Shown here: positions 17,497-25,927 of the stretch, one piece after another
Layout: every line of letters starts with the position of its first letter
Position numbering within the stretch: the stretch's first letter is position 1
Source: JBELMB01 sp042088665
Lineage (GTDB): Bacteria > Pseudomonadota > Alphaproteobacteria > Rhodobacterales > Rhodobacteraceae
Length of the DNA stretch: 51,965 bases
Reading direction: 5' to 3'
Assembly (NCBI GenBank): GCA_042088665.1
Contig: JBELMB010000013.1
Span: forward strand, 1-51,965
Notes under the pieces: generated by a model
Told to the model about the DNA's origin: nothing
Seen by the model: only the letters and a program-made list of their open reading frames with translations
Databases searched by the model: none
Position numbers and translations under genes: made by a program

Positions 17497-18444
17497 CTAC
17501 GTCAGTACGAGGACGACATAGCCCAGATAGAGCACAAACAAGACCACGCCCCAGATGCGCGTCAGATCCTGCCTGAAGAAGACGAAGGGCAAGAGCAGCA
17601 GGCTTGCCGCGAGCATGACCCAGAGGTCGAATTGCAGCAGGCCCGGATCAACCGGCATGGGCGCGATCATCGCCGCGACGCCGATGATGGCCAGCAGGTT
17701 GAAGAGGTTGGACCCGATGACATTGCCGATGGCCACGTCCGCCTGCCGCCGCAGTGCCGCCATGACCGTGGTCGCCAGTTCCGGCAGCGACGTGCCCAGC
17801 GCAACCAGTGTCAGTCCGATCACCGTGTCGGGCACACCGAACATGCGCGCGATCTCGGTCGCGCTGTCGACCAGCAATGTCGCCCCCAACGGCAGACCGA
17901 TGAGGCCCAGCCCCAGAAACAGGATGATATTGCGCCAAGGCATGTCAGGGTCGGCGCCTTCGGGGTCTTCCAGGTCTTCGTCGACCTCGCCCGCACGCCT
18001 GTGTCGCAGCGCGGCGCGGATCTGCTGCCCAAGGATGACCGTCAGCACCACCAGCAGAACCACCCCGGCAATCCAGTCGAACACGCCACGGAAGGCCAGC
18101 GCGATGAACAGGACGGAGGCGATGATCATCTGCAGGTAACTGGTCCGGGTGTCGCAGGTGCTGGTGTGCATCACCGTCAGCATCGCCGGAACACCCAGCA
18201 CCAGCAGCACATTGGCCACGTTGGACCCGACGACATTGCCCAAGGCGATGCCCGGCACCCCTTCGAGCGCGGCAGAGACAGAGATCAGCAGTTCGGGCGC
18301 AGAGGTGCCGAACGCGACGATGGTCAGGCTCACGATCAGGGCCGGAATGCCGACGCGGAGCGACAGGTTCACCGCCCCTTTGACAAGCGCGTCCCCAGCC
18401 AGAAGCAAGATGAGCAAGCCAAGGACAGCGTAGGCAAAGACCAT
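17497..18444 (-). CDS. Calcium/sodium antiporter, CaCA family (YrbG-like)
   Basis: The 315-residue membrane protein has the two alpha repeats of CaCA exchangers: FGTSAPELLISVSAA ... GNVVGSNVANVLLVLG, and LGTSLPELATTVMAA ... GNVIGSNLFNLLAIIG, in opposite topology, with an acidic loop (DEDLEDPEGAD) between them. It exchanges Ca2+ or K+ for Na+ or H+ across the inner membrane. Start is ATG 18444, one base after the stop of the small zinc-ribbon gene (TGACATG), which suggests coupled translation. Confidence 0.92.
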   Translation of the reverse strand: MVFAYAVLGLLILLLAGDALVKGAVNLSLRVGIPALIVSLTIVAFGTSAPELLISVSAALEGVPGIALGNVVGSNVANVLLVLGVPAMLTVMHTSTCDTRTSYLQMIIASVLFIALAFRGVFDWIAGVVLLVVLTVILGQQIRAALRHRRAGEVDEDLEDPEGADPDMPWRNIILFLGLGLIGLPLGATLLVDSATEIARMFGVPDTVIGLTLVALGTSLPELATTVMAALRRQADVAIGNVIGSNLFNLLAIIGVAAMIAPMPVDPGLLQFDLWVMLAASLLLLPFVFFRQDLTRIWGVVLFVLYLGYVVLVLT

Positions 18445-18445
18445 G

Positions 18446-18640
18446 TCAGCGGTTTCCCTTCCGGCACACACAGGGGCCCTTGCCGATCCGGTACGCGCCG
18501 CAATGGCGGCACTTTTCCGTGCCCAGGCGTGCGCGGTCTCTCAGCTTTCCCAATTGCTTGGCGCCGGGCAGGCGCAGCTTTCCAAAGATCGCGAGGATCC
18601 CCATGAAGGCCAGAAAGAGAAAGACGATTTTGACGATCAC
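18446..18640 (-). CDS. Small membrane protein with zinc-ribbon-like tail
   Basis: The 64-residue protein has an N-terminal membrane helix (IVKIVFLFLAFMGILAIF), a basic middle, and the tail KCRHCGAYRIGKGPCVCRKGNR with two Cys pairs (CxxC and CxC) that could hold one zinc. It is wedged between the S49 peptidase gene (4-base overlap) and the antiporter (1-base gap), so it is expressed with them. I recognise no named family. Function unknown. Confidence 0.75.
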   Translation of the reverse strand: MIVKIVFLFLAFMGILAIFGKLRLPGAKQLGKLRDRARLGTEKCRHCGAYRIGKGPCVCRKGNR

Positions 18641-19434
18641 GAAAGGCCAAACCGCGCGGCTGCCGCGCGGTCCTCGATTTCTCCAAGCGCGCCGGCTACG
18701 GTCTGTGCGCCCAACCGGGGCAAGAGCGGGCGCCGCGCCTCGAAGCGTTTGAACGTCACCTTGTCGCCAAAGCGCGCCTTCATCTGCGGCACGAGGTGCC
18801 CGACGCCATCGGCAAGACCCACGTCAACCGCCGCCTGCCCGACCCAGACTTCTCCAGTGAACAGCTCGGGGGTGTCGGCCAGCCTTGTGCCGCGCCGGGC
18901 CTTCACATGGGCGATGAAAGTGTCATGCAGTTGCGACAGCAGACGGTTGAGGCGTGCGACGTCTTCTTCGCGTTCCGGACGAAACGGGTCCAGCATGCTT
19001 TTCGAAGTGCCCGCCGTGTAGACGCGCCGTTCGATCCCCTGCCGTTGCAGCAGGACATGCGCGCCAAACCCGGCAGAAATCACGCCGATCGATCCCAGAA
19101 CGGAACTCTGGTCGCCCCAGATCTCATCCGCGGCGCTCGCGATCCAGTACCCACCGGAGGCGGCCACGTCTTCGACAAAGGCATAAACCGGGATCTCGTG
19201 CTCTTCGGCCAGCCGCCGCAGACGTGCGCCAATCAGCGAGGATTGCACCGGAGAGCCGCCGGGCGAGTTGATCTCCAGCGCCACGGCGTCAGGCTTGCCC
19301 TTGAACGCCTTGTCCAGCAAACCGGCCAAGCCACGGTCCGACAGGGAGCCGCGCCCCGGTGCCGCGATCACGCCCTGCAGGCGCACAACGGCGACCCTTG
19401 GGGGAGATTTCACAAAGGGGATCCAGCGTCTCAT
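18637..19434 (-). CDS. S49 family signal-peptide-peptidase-like serine protease (SppA/SohB type)
   Basis: The 265-residue protein has the S49 core: LEINSPGGSPVQSSLI, then VEDVAASGGYWIASAADEI with the nucleophilic serine in the AASGGY motif, GSIGVI, and the general-base lysine in TAGTSKSMLDPF. Such proteases degrade cleaved signal peptides or membrane-protein fragments. It is of the short one-domain type. I chose ATG 19434 (MRRWIPFV); an upstream extension in frame has no family similarity. It ends overlapping the small zinc-ribbon gene. Confidence 0.88.
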   Translation of the reverse strand: MRRWIPFVKSPPRVAVVRLQGVIAAPGRGSLSDRGLAGLLDKAFKGKPDAVALEINSPGGSPVQSSLIGARLRRLAEEHEIPVYAFVEDVAASGGYWIASAADEIWGDQSSVLGSIGVISAGFGAHVLLQRQGIERRVYTAGTSKSMLDPFRPEREEDVARLNRLLSQLHDTFIAHVKARRGTRLADTPELFTGEVWVGQAAVDVGLADGVGHLVPQMKARFGDKVTFKRFEARRPLLPRLGAQTVAGALGEIEDRAAAARFGLS

Positions 19435-19583
19435 GGAGTCGGATGTAGAGACCCCGGACGGACCAGACAAGGCGCGGGATGAAAGAAGGCGCGGCACAGA
19501 CTGCAAAACTGCAAAAAGCGTGGCGCAAAAGCCGGAATTCGCCCCTTGGCCTCTCGAATCTGGCTAAAATTCGCCAAAAATAT

Positions 19584-19607
19584 CAAAAACTGAGACCAGA
19601 AGTCTCA
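19584..19607 (-). terminator. Intrinsic terminator after priA
   Basis: On the minus strand, TGAGAC/GTCTCA forms a 6-bp stem with a 5-base loop (19591-19607) followed by AGTTTTTG. It starts 6 bases beyond the priA stop codon, as expected for a Rho-independent terminator. Confidence 0.75.
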
Positions 19608-19612
19608 TGTTT

Positions 19613-21814
19613 TTAGAAAAACGATTGCGGATCGATGTCGATGGCCATGCGCAGATCCCCCTTCAACTGGACCGGCGCCACCCATTCCGCGAGCGCTGCC
19701 TGCAGGTGCACGCCCTTCGCCGCGCGCACCAGAAGGCGCACCCGGTGACGCCCCCGCACCCGTGCGATGGGGGCTGCAGCGGGGCCAAACACCTCGGCGC
19801 CGACCCGCCGCAGCGCGCCTGCGTTGCGCACCAGCCAGTTGCCAAGGTCAAAGACCTGCTGCACGTCGCTGCCCGACAGGATGACCCCTGCCAACCGGCC
19901 AAAGGGGGGCATCCCGCCCATGCGGCGTTCGTCGGCCTGTGCCTGCCAGAACGTCTCTTCGTCACCGGCAAGGATCGCCCGGATGACCGGGTGCTCGGGC
20001 TGGTAGGTCTGCAGCAGCGCGGTGCCGGGCCTTTCCGCCCGTCCCGCGCGCCCTGCCACCTGCCGGGTCAGCTGAAAGCACCGCTCTGCCGCGCGCAGGT
20101 CGGATCCCTGAAGCCCCAGATCGGCATCGATAACGCCGACAAGGGTCAGCAAGGGAAAGTTGTGCCCCTTGGCCACCAGCTGCGTGCCGATGATGATGTC
20201 CGCGGCGCCTTTTGCAATCGCCTCGATCTGCTCTTTCAGCTCCCGCGCTGTGCCATAAAGATCCGATGACAGCACCGCGATGCGCGCTTGCGGAAACCGC
20301 TCCGCCGCCTCTTCGGCGAGACGCTCGACACCCGGTCCGACGGGGGCCAGACGATCCTCGGCTTCGCAATGGGGACACACGGTGGGGATCGGTTTGCTCT
20401 CACCGCATTGATGACAAACGAGCCGCTTGAGGAAGCGGTGCTCGACCAGTCGCGCGTCGCAATGATCGCAGCCGAGTTGCTGCCCGCAGGCCCGGCACAG
20501 GGTCACCGGCGCAAAGCCGCGGCGGTTGAGGAACAAAAGCGACTGCTCTCCGGCGTCGAGGCGCGCCTGAACGGCGCCAACCAATGTCGGTGACAGCCAG
20601 CGACTTGCGCCGATGTCTTCGGCGCGCATGTCGATGGTCTTCATCTCTGGCAGCACCGCCGGGCCAAAGCGCGAGGTCAGCTCAAGGCGTGTGTACTTGC
20701 CTGCCTCCGCATTGGCCCAGCTTTCCAGCGACGGGGTGGCAGAGGCGAGGATCACTTGCGCCTGTTCCACCGCACCGCGCAACACGGCCATGTCGCGCGC
20801 ATTATAGAGCACCCCGTCCTCTTGTTTGTAGGAGGTGTCATGCTCTTCATCCACGACGATGAGGCCCAGCCGCTGAAAGGGCAGGAACAGGGCCGACCGT
20901 GCGCCCACCACCATCTGCGCCTGGTTTTCGGCCACCATGCGCCAGACGCGGCGGCGTTCTGTCATGGTCACGCCGGAATGCCATTCCGCAGGGCGCGCGC
21001 CGAACCGGGCCTCCACCCGGGCGATGAATTCTGCCGAAAGGGCAATCTCTGGCAGCAGCACAAGCGCCTGCTGCCCGCGCCGCAGCGCCTCTGCCACCGC
21101 TTCGAGGTAGACCTCGGTCTTGCCGGACCCGGTGACGCCCTTCAACAGGACCGTCTGGTAGCGCCCGGCCGCCTGCCCCGCGCGCAGCTGTTCGGCCGCC
21201 CTGTGCTGCTCATCGGTCAGGGCCTTGCCCGGGTGGCCCGCGTCCAGGATCGGAAAGGCGGTGTCGCGCGGGCTGTCCTCTTCACGGATCGCGCCGCTTT
21301 TGACCAGCCCCTTGACCACCGAAGAGGTCACGCCTGCGGTTTCCGCAAGCTCCGACAGGGTCAGCGACAATCCGCCCATGGCCTCTGCGGAGGCCAATAC
21401 ACGGCGACGTGCGTCGGTCATGCGGTCCGGTTCGCCTTCGCCGCGCCGATAGACCCGGCGCATGGACGGCGGGTCGCCCAGCCCCGGCGCCCGGGTCGCC
21501 AAGCGCAGCATATCCGCAAGCGGCGTCAGCGTATAAAGCCCTGCCTTTTCAATGAACACCCGCATCTGGGGCTGCATGGGCGCGGCGTCCAGCACCCGCG
21601 TCACGGGCCGCAACTTGGCGAGGTCAATGCTTCCCTCCCCCGGTCCCCAGACCACCCCCATGACCTTGCGCGGGCCCAGCGGCACTTCGACAAAGGCACC
21701 CTCAAAGCAGCCACCCTCGGGCGCGCGGTAGTCCAGCAGACGGTCCCGAAGTTGCGTCGTCAGGACACCCACCCGCGTGTCGGTGTCAAAGAATTTCGGG
21801 GTTTTTCCTGCCAT
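19613..21814 (-). CDS. priA: Primosomal protein N' (replication restart helicase PriA)
   Basis: The 733-residue protein has the PriA N-terminal DNA-binding domain, Walker A GVTGSGKTEVYLEA at about 229-242, DEEHD box, and eight zinc-binding cysteines in paired motifs (CRACGQQLGCDHCDA ... CHQCGESKPIPTVCPHC) between helicase lobes. It reloads the replicative helicase at collapsed forks. The ATG at 21814 gives MAGKTPKFFD; there is no clear ribosome binding site, and a TTG two codons upstream is possible. It is divergent from the transaldolase gene. Confidence 0.95.
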   Translation of the reverse strand: MAGKTPKFFDTDTRVGVLTTQLRDRLLDYRAPEGGCFEGAFVEVPLGPRKVMGVVWGPGEGSIDLAKLRPVTRVLDAAPMQPQMRVFIEKAGLYTLTPLADMLRLATRAPGLGDPPSMRRVYRRGEGEPDRMTDARRRVLASAEAMGGLSLTLSELAETAGVTSSVVKGLVKSGAIREEDSPRDTAFPILDAGHPGKALTDEQHRAAEQLRAGQAAGRYQTVLLKGVTGSGKTEVYLEAVAEALRRGQQALVLLPEIALSAEFIARVEARFGARPAEWHSGVTMTERRRVWRMVAENQAQMVVGARSALFLPFQRLGLIVVDEEHDTSYKQEDGVLYNARDMAVLRGAVEQAQVILASATPSLESWANAEAGKYTRLELTSRFGPAVLPEMKTIDMRAEDIGASRWLSPTLVGAVQARLDAGEQSLLFLNRRGFAPVTLCRACGQQLGCDHCDARLVEHRFLKRLVCHQCGESKPIPTVCPHCEAEDRLAPVGPGVERLAEEAAERFPQARIAVLSSDLYGTARELKEQIEAIAKGAADIIIGTQLVAKGHNFPLLTLVGVIDADLGLQGSDLRAAERCFQLTRQVAGRAGRAERPGTALLQTYQPEHPVIRAILAGDEETFWQAQADERRMGGMPPFGRLAGVILSGSDVQQVFDLGNWLVRNAGALRRVGAEVFGPAAAPIARVRGRHRVRLLVRAAKGVHLQAALAEWVAPVQLKGDLRMAIDIDPQSFF

Positions 21815-21869
21815 GCCCAAGGAGTAGTGTCAGCGCAAACAAAGGCCAAGCCAGCAAGGGACATGTGCC

Positions 21870-22523
21870 ATGAAATTCTTTGTCGACACTGCCGAGATTG
21901 ACGACATCCGCGAACTCTACGACCTGGGAATGGTCGACGGTGTCACCACGAACCCCTCGCTCATTGCCAAATCCGGTCGTGACATCATCGAGGTCACGCG
22001 CGAGATCTGCGAACTGGTGCCCGGGCCGGTCTCGGCCGAGGTGGTGGCCACGGAGGCCGACGCGATGATCGCCGAAGGCCGCAAGCTGGCCGAGATCGCG
22101 CAGAACATCGCCGTGAAGGTGCCGCTGACATGGGCCGGGCTGAAGGCCTGCAAGACGCTCACTGACGAGGGCAAGATGGTCAATGTCACGCTGTGCTTCT
22201 CCGCCAATCAGGCGCTGCTGGCGGCCAAGGCGGGGGCGACCTTCATTTCGCCCTTTATCGGGCGTCTGGACGACCTGAACCTCGACGGGCTGGAACTGAT
22301 TGCCGACATCCGCGAGATCTATGACAATTACGGCTTCGAGACGCAGATCCTCGCGGCCTCGATCCGCACGGCCAATCATATGTCGGAATGTGCCAAGATC
22401 GGTGCCGATGTGGCCACGGCCCCGCCCGCCGTCATCAAGAAGATGGCCGACCACATGCTGACGGACAAGGGTCTCGCAGCCTTCCTCAAGGACGCAGAGA
22501 AGGCCGCGATCAAGATCGTCTGA
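21870..22523 (+). CDS. fsa: Fructose-6-phosphate aldolase / transaldolase (short type)
   Basis: The 217-residue protein is a classic small transaldolase: MKFFVDTAEIDDIRE at the N-terminus, GVTTNPSLIAKSG, Schiff-base lysine in IAVKVPLTWAG (about residue 87), and SPFIGRLDD. Proteins of this type act either as fructose-6-phosphate aldolase or as transaldolase; sequence alone does not separate them. Transcribed divergently from priA, and followed by a strong hairpin. Confidence 0.9.
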   Translation: MKFFVDTAEIDDIRELYDLGMVDGVTTNPSLIAKSGRDIIEVTREICELVPGPVSAEVVATEADAMIAEGRKLAEIAQNIAVKVPLTWAGLKACKTLTDEGKMVNVTLCFSANQALLAAKAGATFISPFIGRLDDLNLDGLELIADIREIYDNYGFETQILAASIRTANHMSECAKIGADVATAPPAVIKKMADHMLTDKGLAAFLKDAEKAAIKIV

Positions 22524-22557
22524 GCCAAGAGGGCGTTGCCTCGCCCGCATGTCACAC

Positions 22558-22586
22558 CGGCCCGCTGGCGCAACGCTTGCGGGCCG
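22558..22586 (+). terminator. Hairpin after the transaldolase gene
   Basis: An 8-bp perfect stem CGGCCCGC/GCGGGCCG with a 13-base loop lies 35 bases after the stop codon and is followed by TTCTGATT. It probably ends transcription from 21870, though the T-run is weak. Confidence 0.6.
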
Positions 22587-22721
22587 TTCTGATTCACGAC
22601 GGGTCGGTCGAAGGCTCTGCCAAGTGACCGCACCCTGCGCTGCGGGCAAACATGGGCGCGTCGCCTTGCCAGCGCTCAAAGACGGCGGCCAAGTACCTTC
22701 GGGGCCCCGACTTGGTCTGCG

Positions 22722-23570
22722 TCACCGTTCGATGTTCGGCTCACCTTGCAACCCGAGGATCTTGCGGAAACCGGTCCAGTAGCCCGGCAGCTTTGGCGGC
22801 TCGCGCAACCCGGCCAGCGCCTCATCCGCCCAGGGGGCCATTTCCCGCGCCACGAAATCGCGGCCCCATGCAAGATAGGCCTCCGCGGAGTCAGGCCGCA
22901 ATCGGCAGGCAGAGCCAACGATGCCGACCAGCGTCTCTGCCGGGGAATACCATTCGTCCTGAATGCCCGTGACCTTTGCCCGCACAAACGGCGCCAGCAC
23001 CCGCAGCAAACGCTTTTCAGAGAATTGCAGCAGCATCTGCCCCATCTCTTCGCGGCTGTAGTGGATCAGCGGCGGAAAGGTGTCAAAGAACACCGCGCCG
23101 CCATCGACGATCCCAAAGTTTCGGATCGACGGGTGAAAACCGATGCGGCCATCATATCCTTCGGCCCAGTGCCAAAAGCGCGCGATGACCTGACCGGCGG
23201 CTTCCATCATCTCCAGCGTGGCCTGCTCTGGCGCATTCTGCATCAAGGGGCGCATCAGCTGCGACGGCTCCAGAGCGGCCTGTTCGATCACCGGCACCTG
23301 CGCGCCGTCCATCTCCACCAGATGGAAACGGGTCTCCGGCATCGGCACCCCGGCGGTGTGCAGCGCGTCGACGTAATCGTCATGACACGCGACCAGACGC
23401 GCCATGACATCCGCCTGGGGCAAGCCGCGATAGACCTTGAGAACCTTGTCGTGCAGGGGGCCGTTTTCGGGACGAAACGGTGCGCAGAAAAAGCCAAGAC
23501 GCGAGATCGGCTGGCCTGCGCCCCCGTGATGCGCGCGGATGGCCGCGATGATGTCTGCGTGCTCGGTCAA
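22722..23570 (-). CDS. Kinase-like (APH-fold?) protein of unknown function
   Basis: The 282-residue protein has a possible kinase-type lysine strand (DKVLKVYRGL, about residues 32-41) and, near residue 147, RIGFHPSIRNFGIVDGGAVFFDTFPP, which resembles the aminoglycoside-phosphotransferase loop H-x-D-x-H-x-x-N followed by the metal-binding aspartate. The catalytic aspartate of the loop appears to be missing. The start is a TTG at 23570 with AGGAAGGGG 5-13 bases upstream; no ATG fits. It follows parA by 60 bases on the same strand. The family assignment is an inference. Confidence 0.6.
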   Translation of the reverse strand: MTEHADIIAAIRAHHGGAGQPISRLGFFCAPFRPENGPLHDKVLKVYRGLPQADVMARLVACHDDYVDALHTAGVPMPETRFHLVEMDGAQVPVIEQAALEPSQLMRPLMQNAPEQATLEMMEAAGQVIARFWHWAEGYDGRIGFHPSIRNFGIVDGGAVFFDTFPPLIHYSREEMGQMLLQFSEKRLLRVLAPFVRAKVTGIQDEWYSPAETLVGIVGSACRLRPDSAEAYLAWGRDFVAREMAPWADEALAGLREPPKLPGYWTGFRKILGLQGEPNIER

Positions 23571-23629
23571 ACCCGACCCCTTCCTGCCATTGCCGTGCCG
23601 CGCATGAAACGCGCCGCTCGCGGGTGTCG

Positions 23630-24268
23630 TTACACCGCTTCCAGCCGGGCTGCCACCTCTGCCACGAGTTTGCGCACTTCGTCCTGCGCCGGGCCTCTGA
23701 CCTCGACCGTGGTCTTGCCACGCCCCATGGCTTCGGCATAACCGACCCGCTGGGCGAGGCTGGTGGCCGCCACCGGGGCCGCCAACGCCTGCGCCGCGGC
23801 CAGCACTTCTGCGCCCAGCCGCGTGCCCGCGCGGGTGCGGTTGAGCACCAGCAACGCGGGCTTGCCCTCCCGCGCAGAAAGATCCAGCACGCCCTCGGTG
23901 GCCCAGACATCCATATGGCCCACGGAAATCGGCACGAGGACCAGATCTGCCGCACGCAAGGCCGGGCGCAGATCGCCGTCGATCTTGGGTGGCGTATCGA
24001 TGAGGATCACGTCGCAGGATTTTGCCATCTTGCGCACTTCCATCGGGATCCCCCACGCCGATGCAGTGGCGAAATCCATGTCTGCGCAGGCTTCTTCGTC
24101 GCTGTCGAGACGAGTCATGAACCAGCGTCCCAAACTGCCTTGCGGATCAAGGTCGATCAGCCCGACACGAAAGCCCTGTTCGACGAAACCCAGCGCAAGA
24201 TGCGCGGCCAGCGTGGTCTTGCCGCTGCCGCCTTTTTGTTGCGCAACGGTGATCACGCGTCCTGTCAT
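23630..24268 (-). CDS. ParA-family ATPase (orphan)
   Basis: The 212-residue protein has the deviant Walker A motif QQKGGSGKTTLAAH (about residues 9-22), the A' stretch LIDLDPQGSLGRWF and Walker B DVILIDTPPKID. ParA/MinD-type ATPases position DNA or protein cargo in the cell. There is no parB-like gene beside it, so it is not the chromosome-partition pair; the partner is unknown. I prefer ATG 24268, which has GGGGA 6 bases upstream, over an ATG two codons earlier. Its leader holds a short tandem repeat. Confidence 0.87.
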   Translation of the reverse strand: MTGRVITVAQQKGGSGKTTLAAHLALGFVEQGFRVGLIDLDPQGSLGRWFMTRLDSDEEACADMDFATASAWGIPMEVRKMAKSCDVILIDTPPKIDGDLRPALRAADLVLVPISVGHMDVWATEGVLDLSAREGKPALLVLNRTRAGTRLGAEVLAAAQALAAPVAATSLAQRVGYAEAMGRGKTTVEVRGPAQDEVRKLVAEVAARLEAV

Positions 24269-24278
24269 GCTCATTCCC

Positions 24279-24308
24279 CAGATGCCCCCAGATGCCCAGA
24301 TGCCCGGC
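24279..24308 (-). repeat. Short tandem repeat (GGGCATCTG x3) in the parA leader
   Basis: On the minus strand GGGCATCTG occurs three times nearly head to tail, with one to two extra G between some units, immediately before the parA ribosome binding site. A change in copy number would move upstream sequence but not the reading frame. Confidence 0.7.
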
Positions 24309-24491
24309 GGAAACCCCAAGCCGGCCCGGAAACCTCCCCGAGCCTCCCGGAGCGCCATGCCTGTGCTTTCAGCCGTGGCCAGTCTGCCCGGCGGGCGCAG
24401 CAAAAACCAGCCCCTTGCCGGGACGATCCAACCGGGGCACGATGTTTTCCAAAGCCTCCCCAGCGCCTTGCGACCAATGTCGCAGGCAGGT

Positions 24492-24506
24492 TTAACCACG
24501 CCTTAA
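24492..24506. promoter_or_regulatory. Putative CtrA-type binding site (TTAA-N7-TTAA)
   Basis: TTAA at 24492-24495 and 24503-24506 are separated by exactly seven bases, the consensus for the cell-cycle regulator CtrA in alphaproteobacteria. The site is 49 bases upstream of the gene at 24555 and within the region divergent to parA. Binding is inferred. Confidence 0.5.
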
Positions 24507-24554
24507 CCAAGATTGCGCAAGGCTCGCACGGTCTGTTGCTGCCCGGGGCTTTTC

Positions 24555-25217
24555 ATGCGGCTGATCCTTCTTGTTGCGCTGATCTGTCTGTCAGCCCAAA
24601 CCGCCCTCGCCGGGGCATGGCCGCGCACGAAGGGCAGTGGCTTTGTCAGCGTGGCCTCGCGGCTTGCCTGGCCACAGGACATCAGCAACTGGCAGGAAAA
24701 GGCCCCGACAGAGACCTACCAGACGCTCTACATCGAATATGGGCTGACGGAACGGTTCACCTTTGGCCTCGACGTGGGACGCGCTGTGTCGGGTGAGGGC
24801 AAGACCGTCGGCTTTTTGCAGATGCCGCTGCGCGACCGCGATACGGGGCCAAAGGTTTCCGTCCAGCTGGGGTTTGGCCAGATTTCGGGCGCGCAGGTCG
24901 TCCGGCCCGGATTGTCCGCGGGATGGGGACTGGAAAAGGGGTGGGTCTCCGTCGATGGCGTCGCCGAAATGCGGATGGCGGACCTCAAGACCGACTTCAA
25001 GCTGGACATGACCTGGGGCCGCAACCTCCCCCGCGACCGCAAGCTGGTGATCCAATTGCAAAGCGGTGTGCCTTATGCGGACCCGAGCTTTGTCCGCTTT
25101 GCGCCGTCGGTGGTGGTTCCGATCAACACGCGATTCATGGTGGAGTTGGGCGGGACCTACGGGCTGACCGGCGACAACAGCATGGGCCTGAAGATCGGCC
25201 TCTGGGCCGAGTTCTGA
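24555..25217 (+). CDS. Secreted, probable outer-membrane beta-barrel protein, unknown function
   Basis: The 220-residue protein has a Sec signal (MRLILLVALICLSAQTALA) followed by alternating hydrophobic/polar strands rich in glycine and aromatic residues (YQTLYIEYGLTERFTFGLDVG) and a C-terminal phenylalanine (GLWAEF), the usual last residue of outer-membrane barrels. There is no recognised family. It is divergent from parA, with a CtrA-type site in between. The next gene lies 226 bases downstream. Confidence 0.72.
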   Translation: MRLILLVALICLSAQTALAGAWPRTKGSGFVSVASRLAWPQDISNWQEKAPTETYQTLYIEYGLTERFTFGLDVGRAVSGEGKTVGFLQMPLRDRDTGPKVSVQLGFGQISGAQVVRPGLSAGWGLEKGWVSVDGVAEMRMADLKTDFKLDMTWGRNLPRDRKLVIQLQSGVPYADPSFVRFAPSVVVPINTRFMVELGGTYGLTGDNSMGLKIGLWAEF

Positions 25218-25246
25218 ACGCAGCGGGCCGCCGCCTTCGAATTTTG

Positions 25247-25255
25247 CCCCCCCCC
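25247..25255 (+). repeat. Homopolymer tract of nine C
   Basis: A run of nine cytosines lies 30 bases after the stop of the barrel-like gene and about 190 bases before the next ORF. Such tracts slip easily, but this one is outside any coding frame. Confidence 0.9.
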
Positions 25256-25443
25256 GCCAGAGGTCGCCGCTGCGCGCTCGCCGGCAAAATCCCTTTCGCC
25301 ACGCGAGATCCGTCCAAGTCACGCATCGTGCCTGAATTGCGCCCGGGCCCTGACCGGCAGCGACTGGAAGGGCGCGCTTCAACGGTGGGATTCCTGACTT
25401 CTAAAATTCCGGATTTCCTCTACACCAAGGGGACAGGATAGAT

Positions 25444-25908
25444 ATGAGTATGAACCGCTTTGTCACACAGGCCGCCCTTGTCGGCCTTTTTGTAGTTTTG
25501 ACGGGAGCCGGAATGGCGCGTGCTGACGAATATCTTTGCTCGCCGATGACGGGCCAGTTGGTACAGGAGGACGGCACGCCCGTCGCTGGCACCGCTGTGC
25601 GCCGTCATTGGTTCTGGCGCGGCAAGCGAGGCGAGGACCGCACCGTCACCGATGCCGACGGACGGTTCCGTTTCGATGGCGTGCCCCCGCGGCGCGGCCT
25701 TTTCGCGCTGATACCCGCGCGCGAGGCGGTGACGCAGGATTATTACGCAGAGCTTTCCGACGGTGATTTCCAGTTCCTTTATCTCACCACCCGTGGCCTC
25801 ACGCTCAATGCTGAAACCGATGGCCGCCCGTTCAACGTGCGCTGCGTGACCGGGATCGACGCTTACGCCGACGATGTGCACTTCGGCACATGTACGTTGA
25901 TCGAATGA
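25444..25908 (+). CDS. Small secreted carboxypeptidase-regulatory-like (DUF6795-type?) protein
   Basis: The 154-residue protein has a Sec signal ending MARA and then a single beta-sandwich-like domain: CSPMTGQLVQEDGTPVAGTAVRRHW ... TVTDADGRFRFDGVPPRRGLF, the pattern of carboxypeptidase-regulatory/CNA-B-like repeats. It resembles proteins annotated DUF6795, which I state from memory. Three cysteines remain after cleavage. ATG 25444 or ATG 25450 may be the start. It lies 19 bases before a class-3 lipase gene, with a strong ribosome binding site between them, so the two are an operon. Confidence 0.7.
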   Translation: MSMNRFVTQAALVGLFVVLTGAGMARADEYLCSPMTGQLVQEDGTPVAGTAVRRHWFWRGKRGEDRTVTDADGRFRFDGVPPRRGLFALIPAREAVTQDYYAELSDGDFQFLYLTTRGLTLNAETDGRPFNVRCVTGIDAYADDVHFGTCTLIE

Positions 25909-25927
25909 GGCAAAGGAGAGCTTTCGC

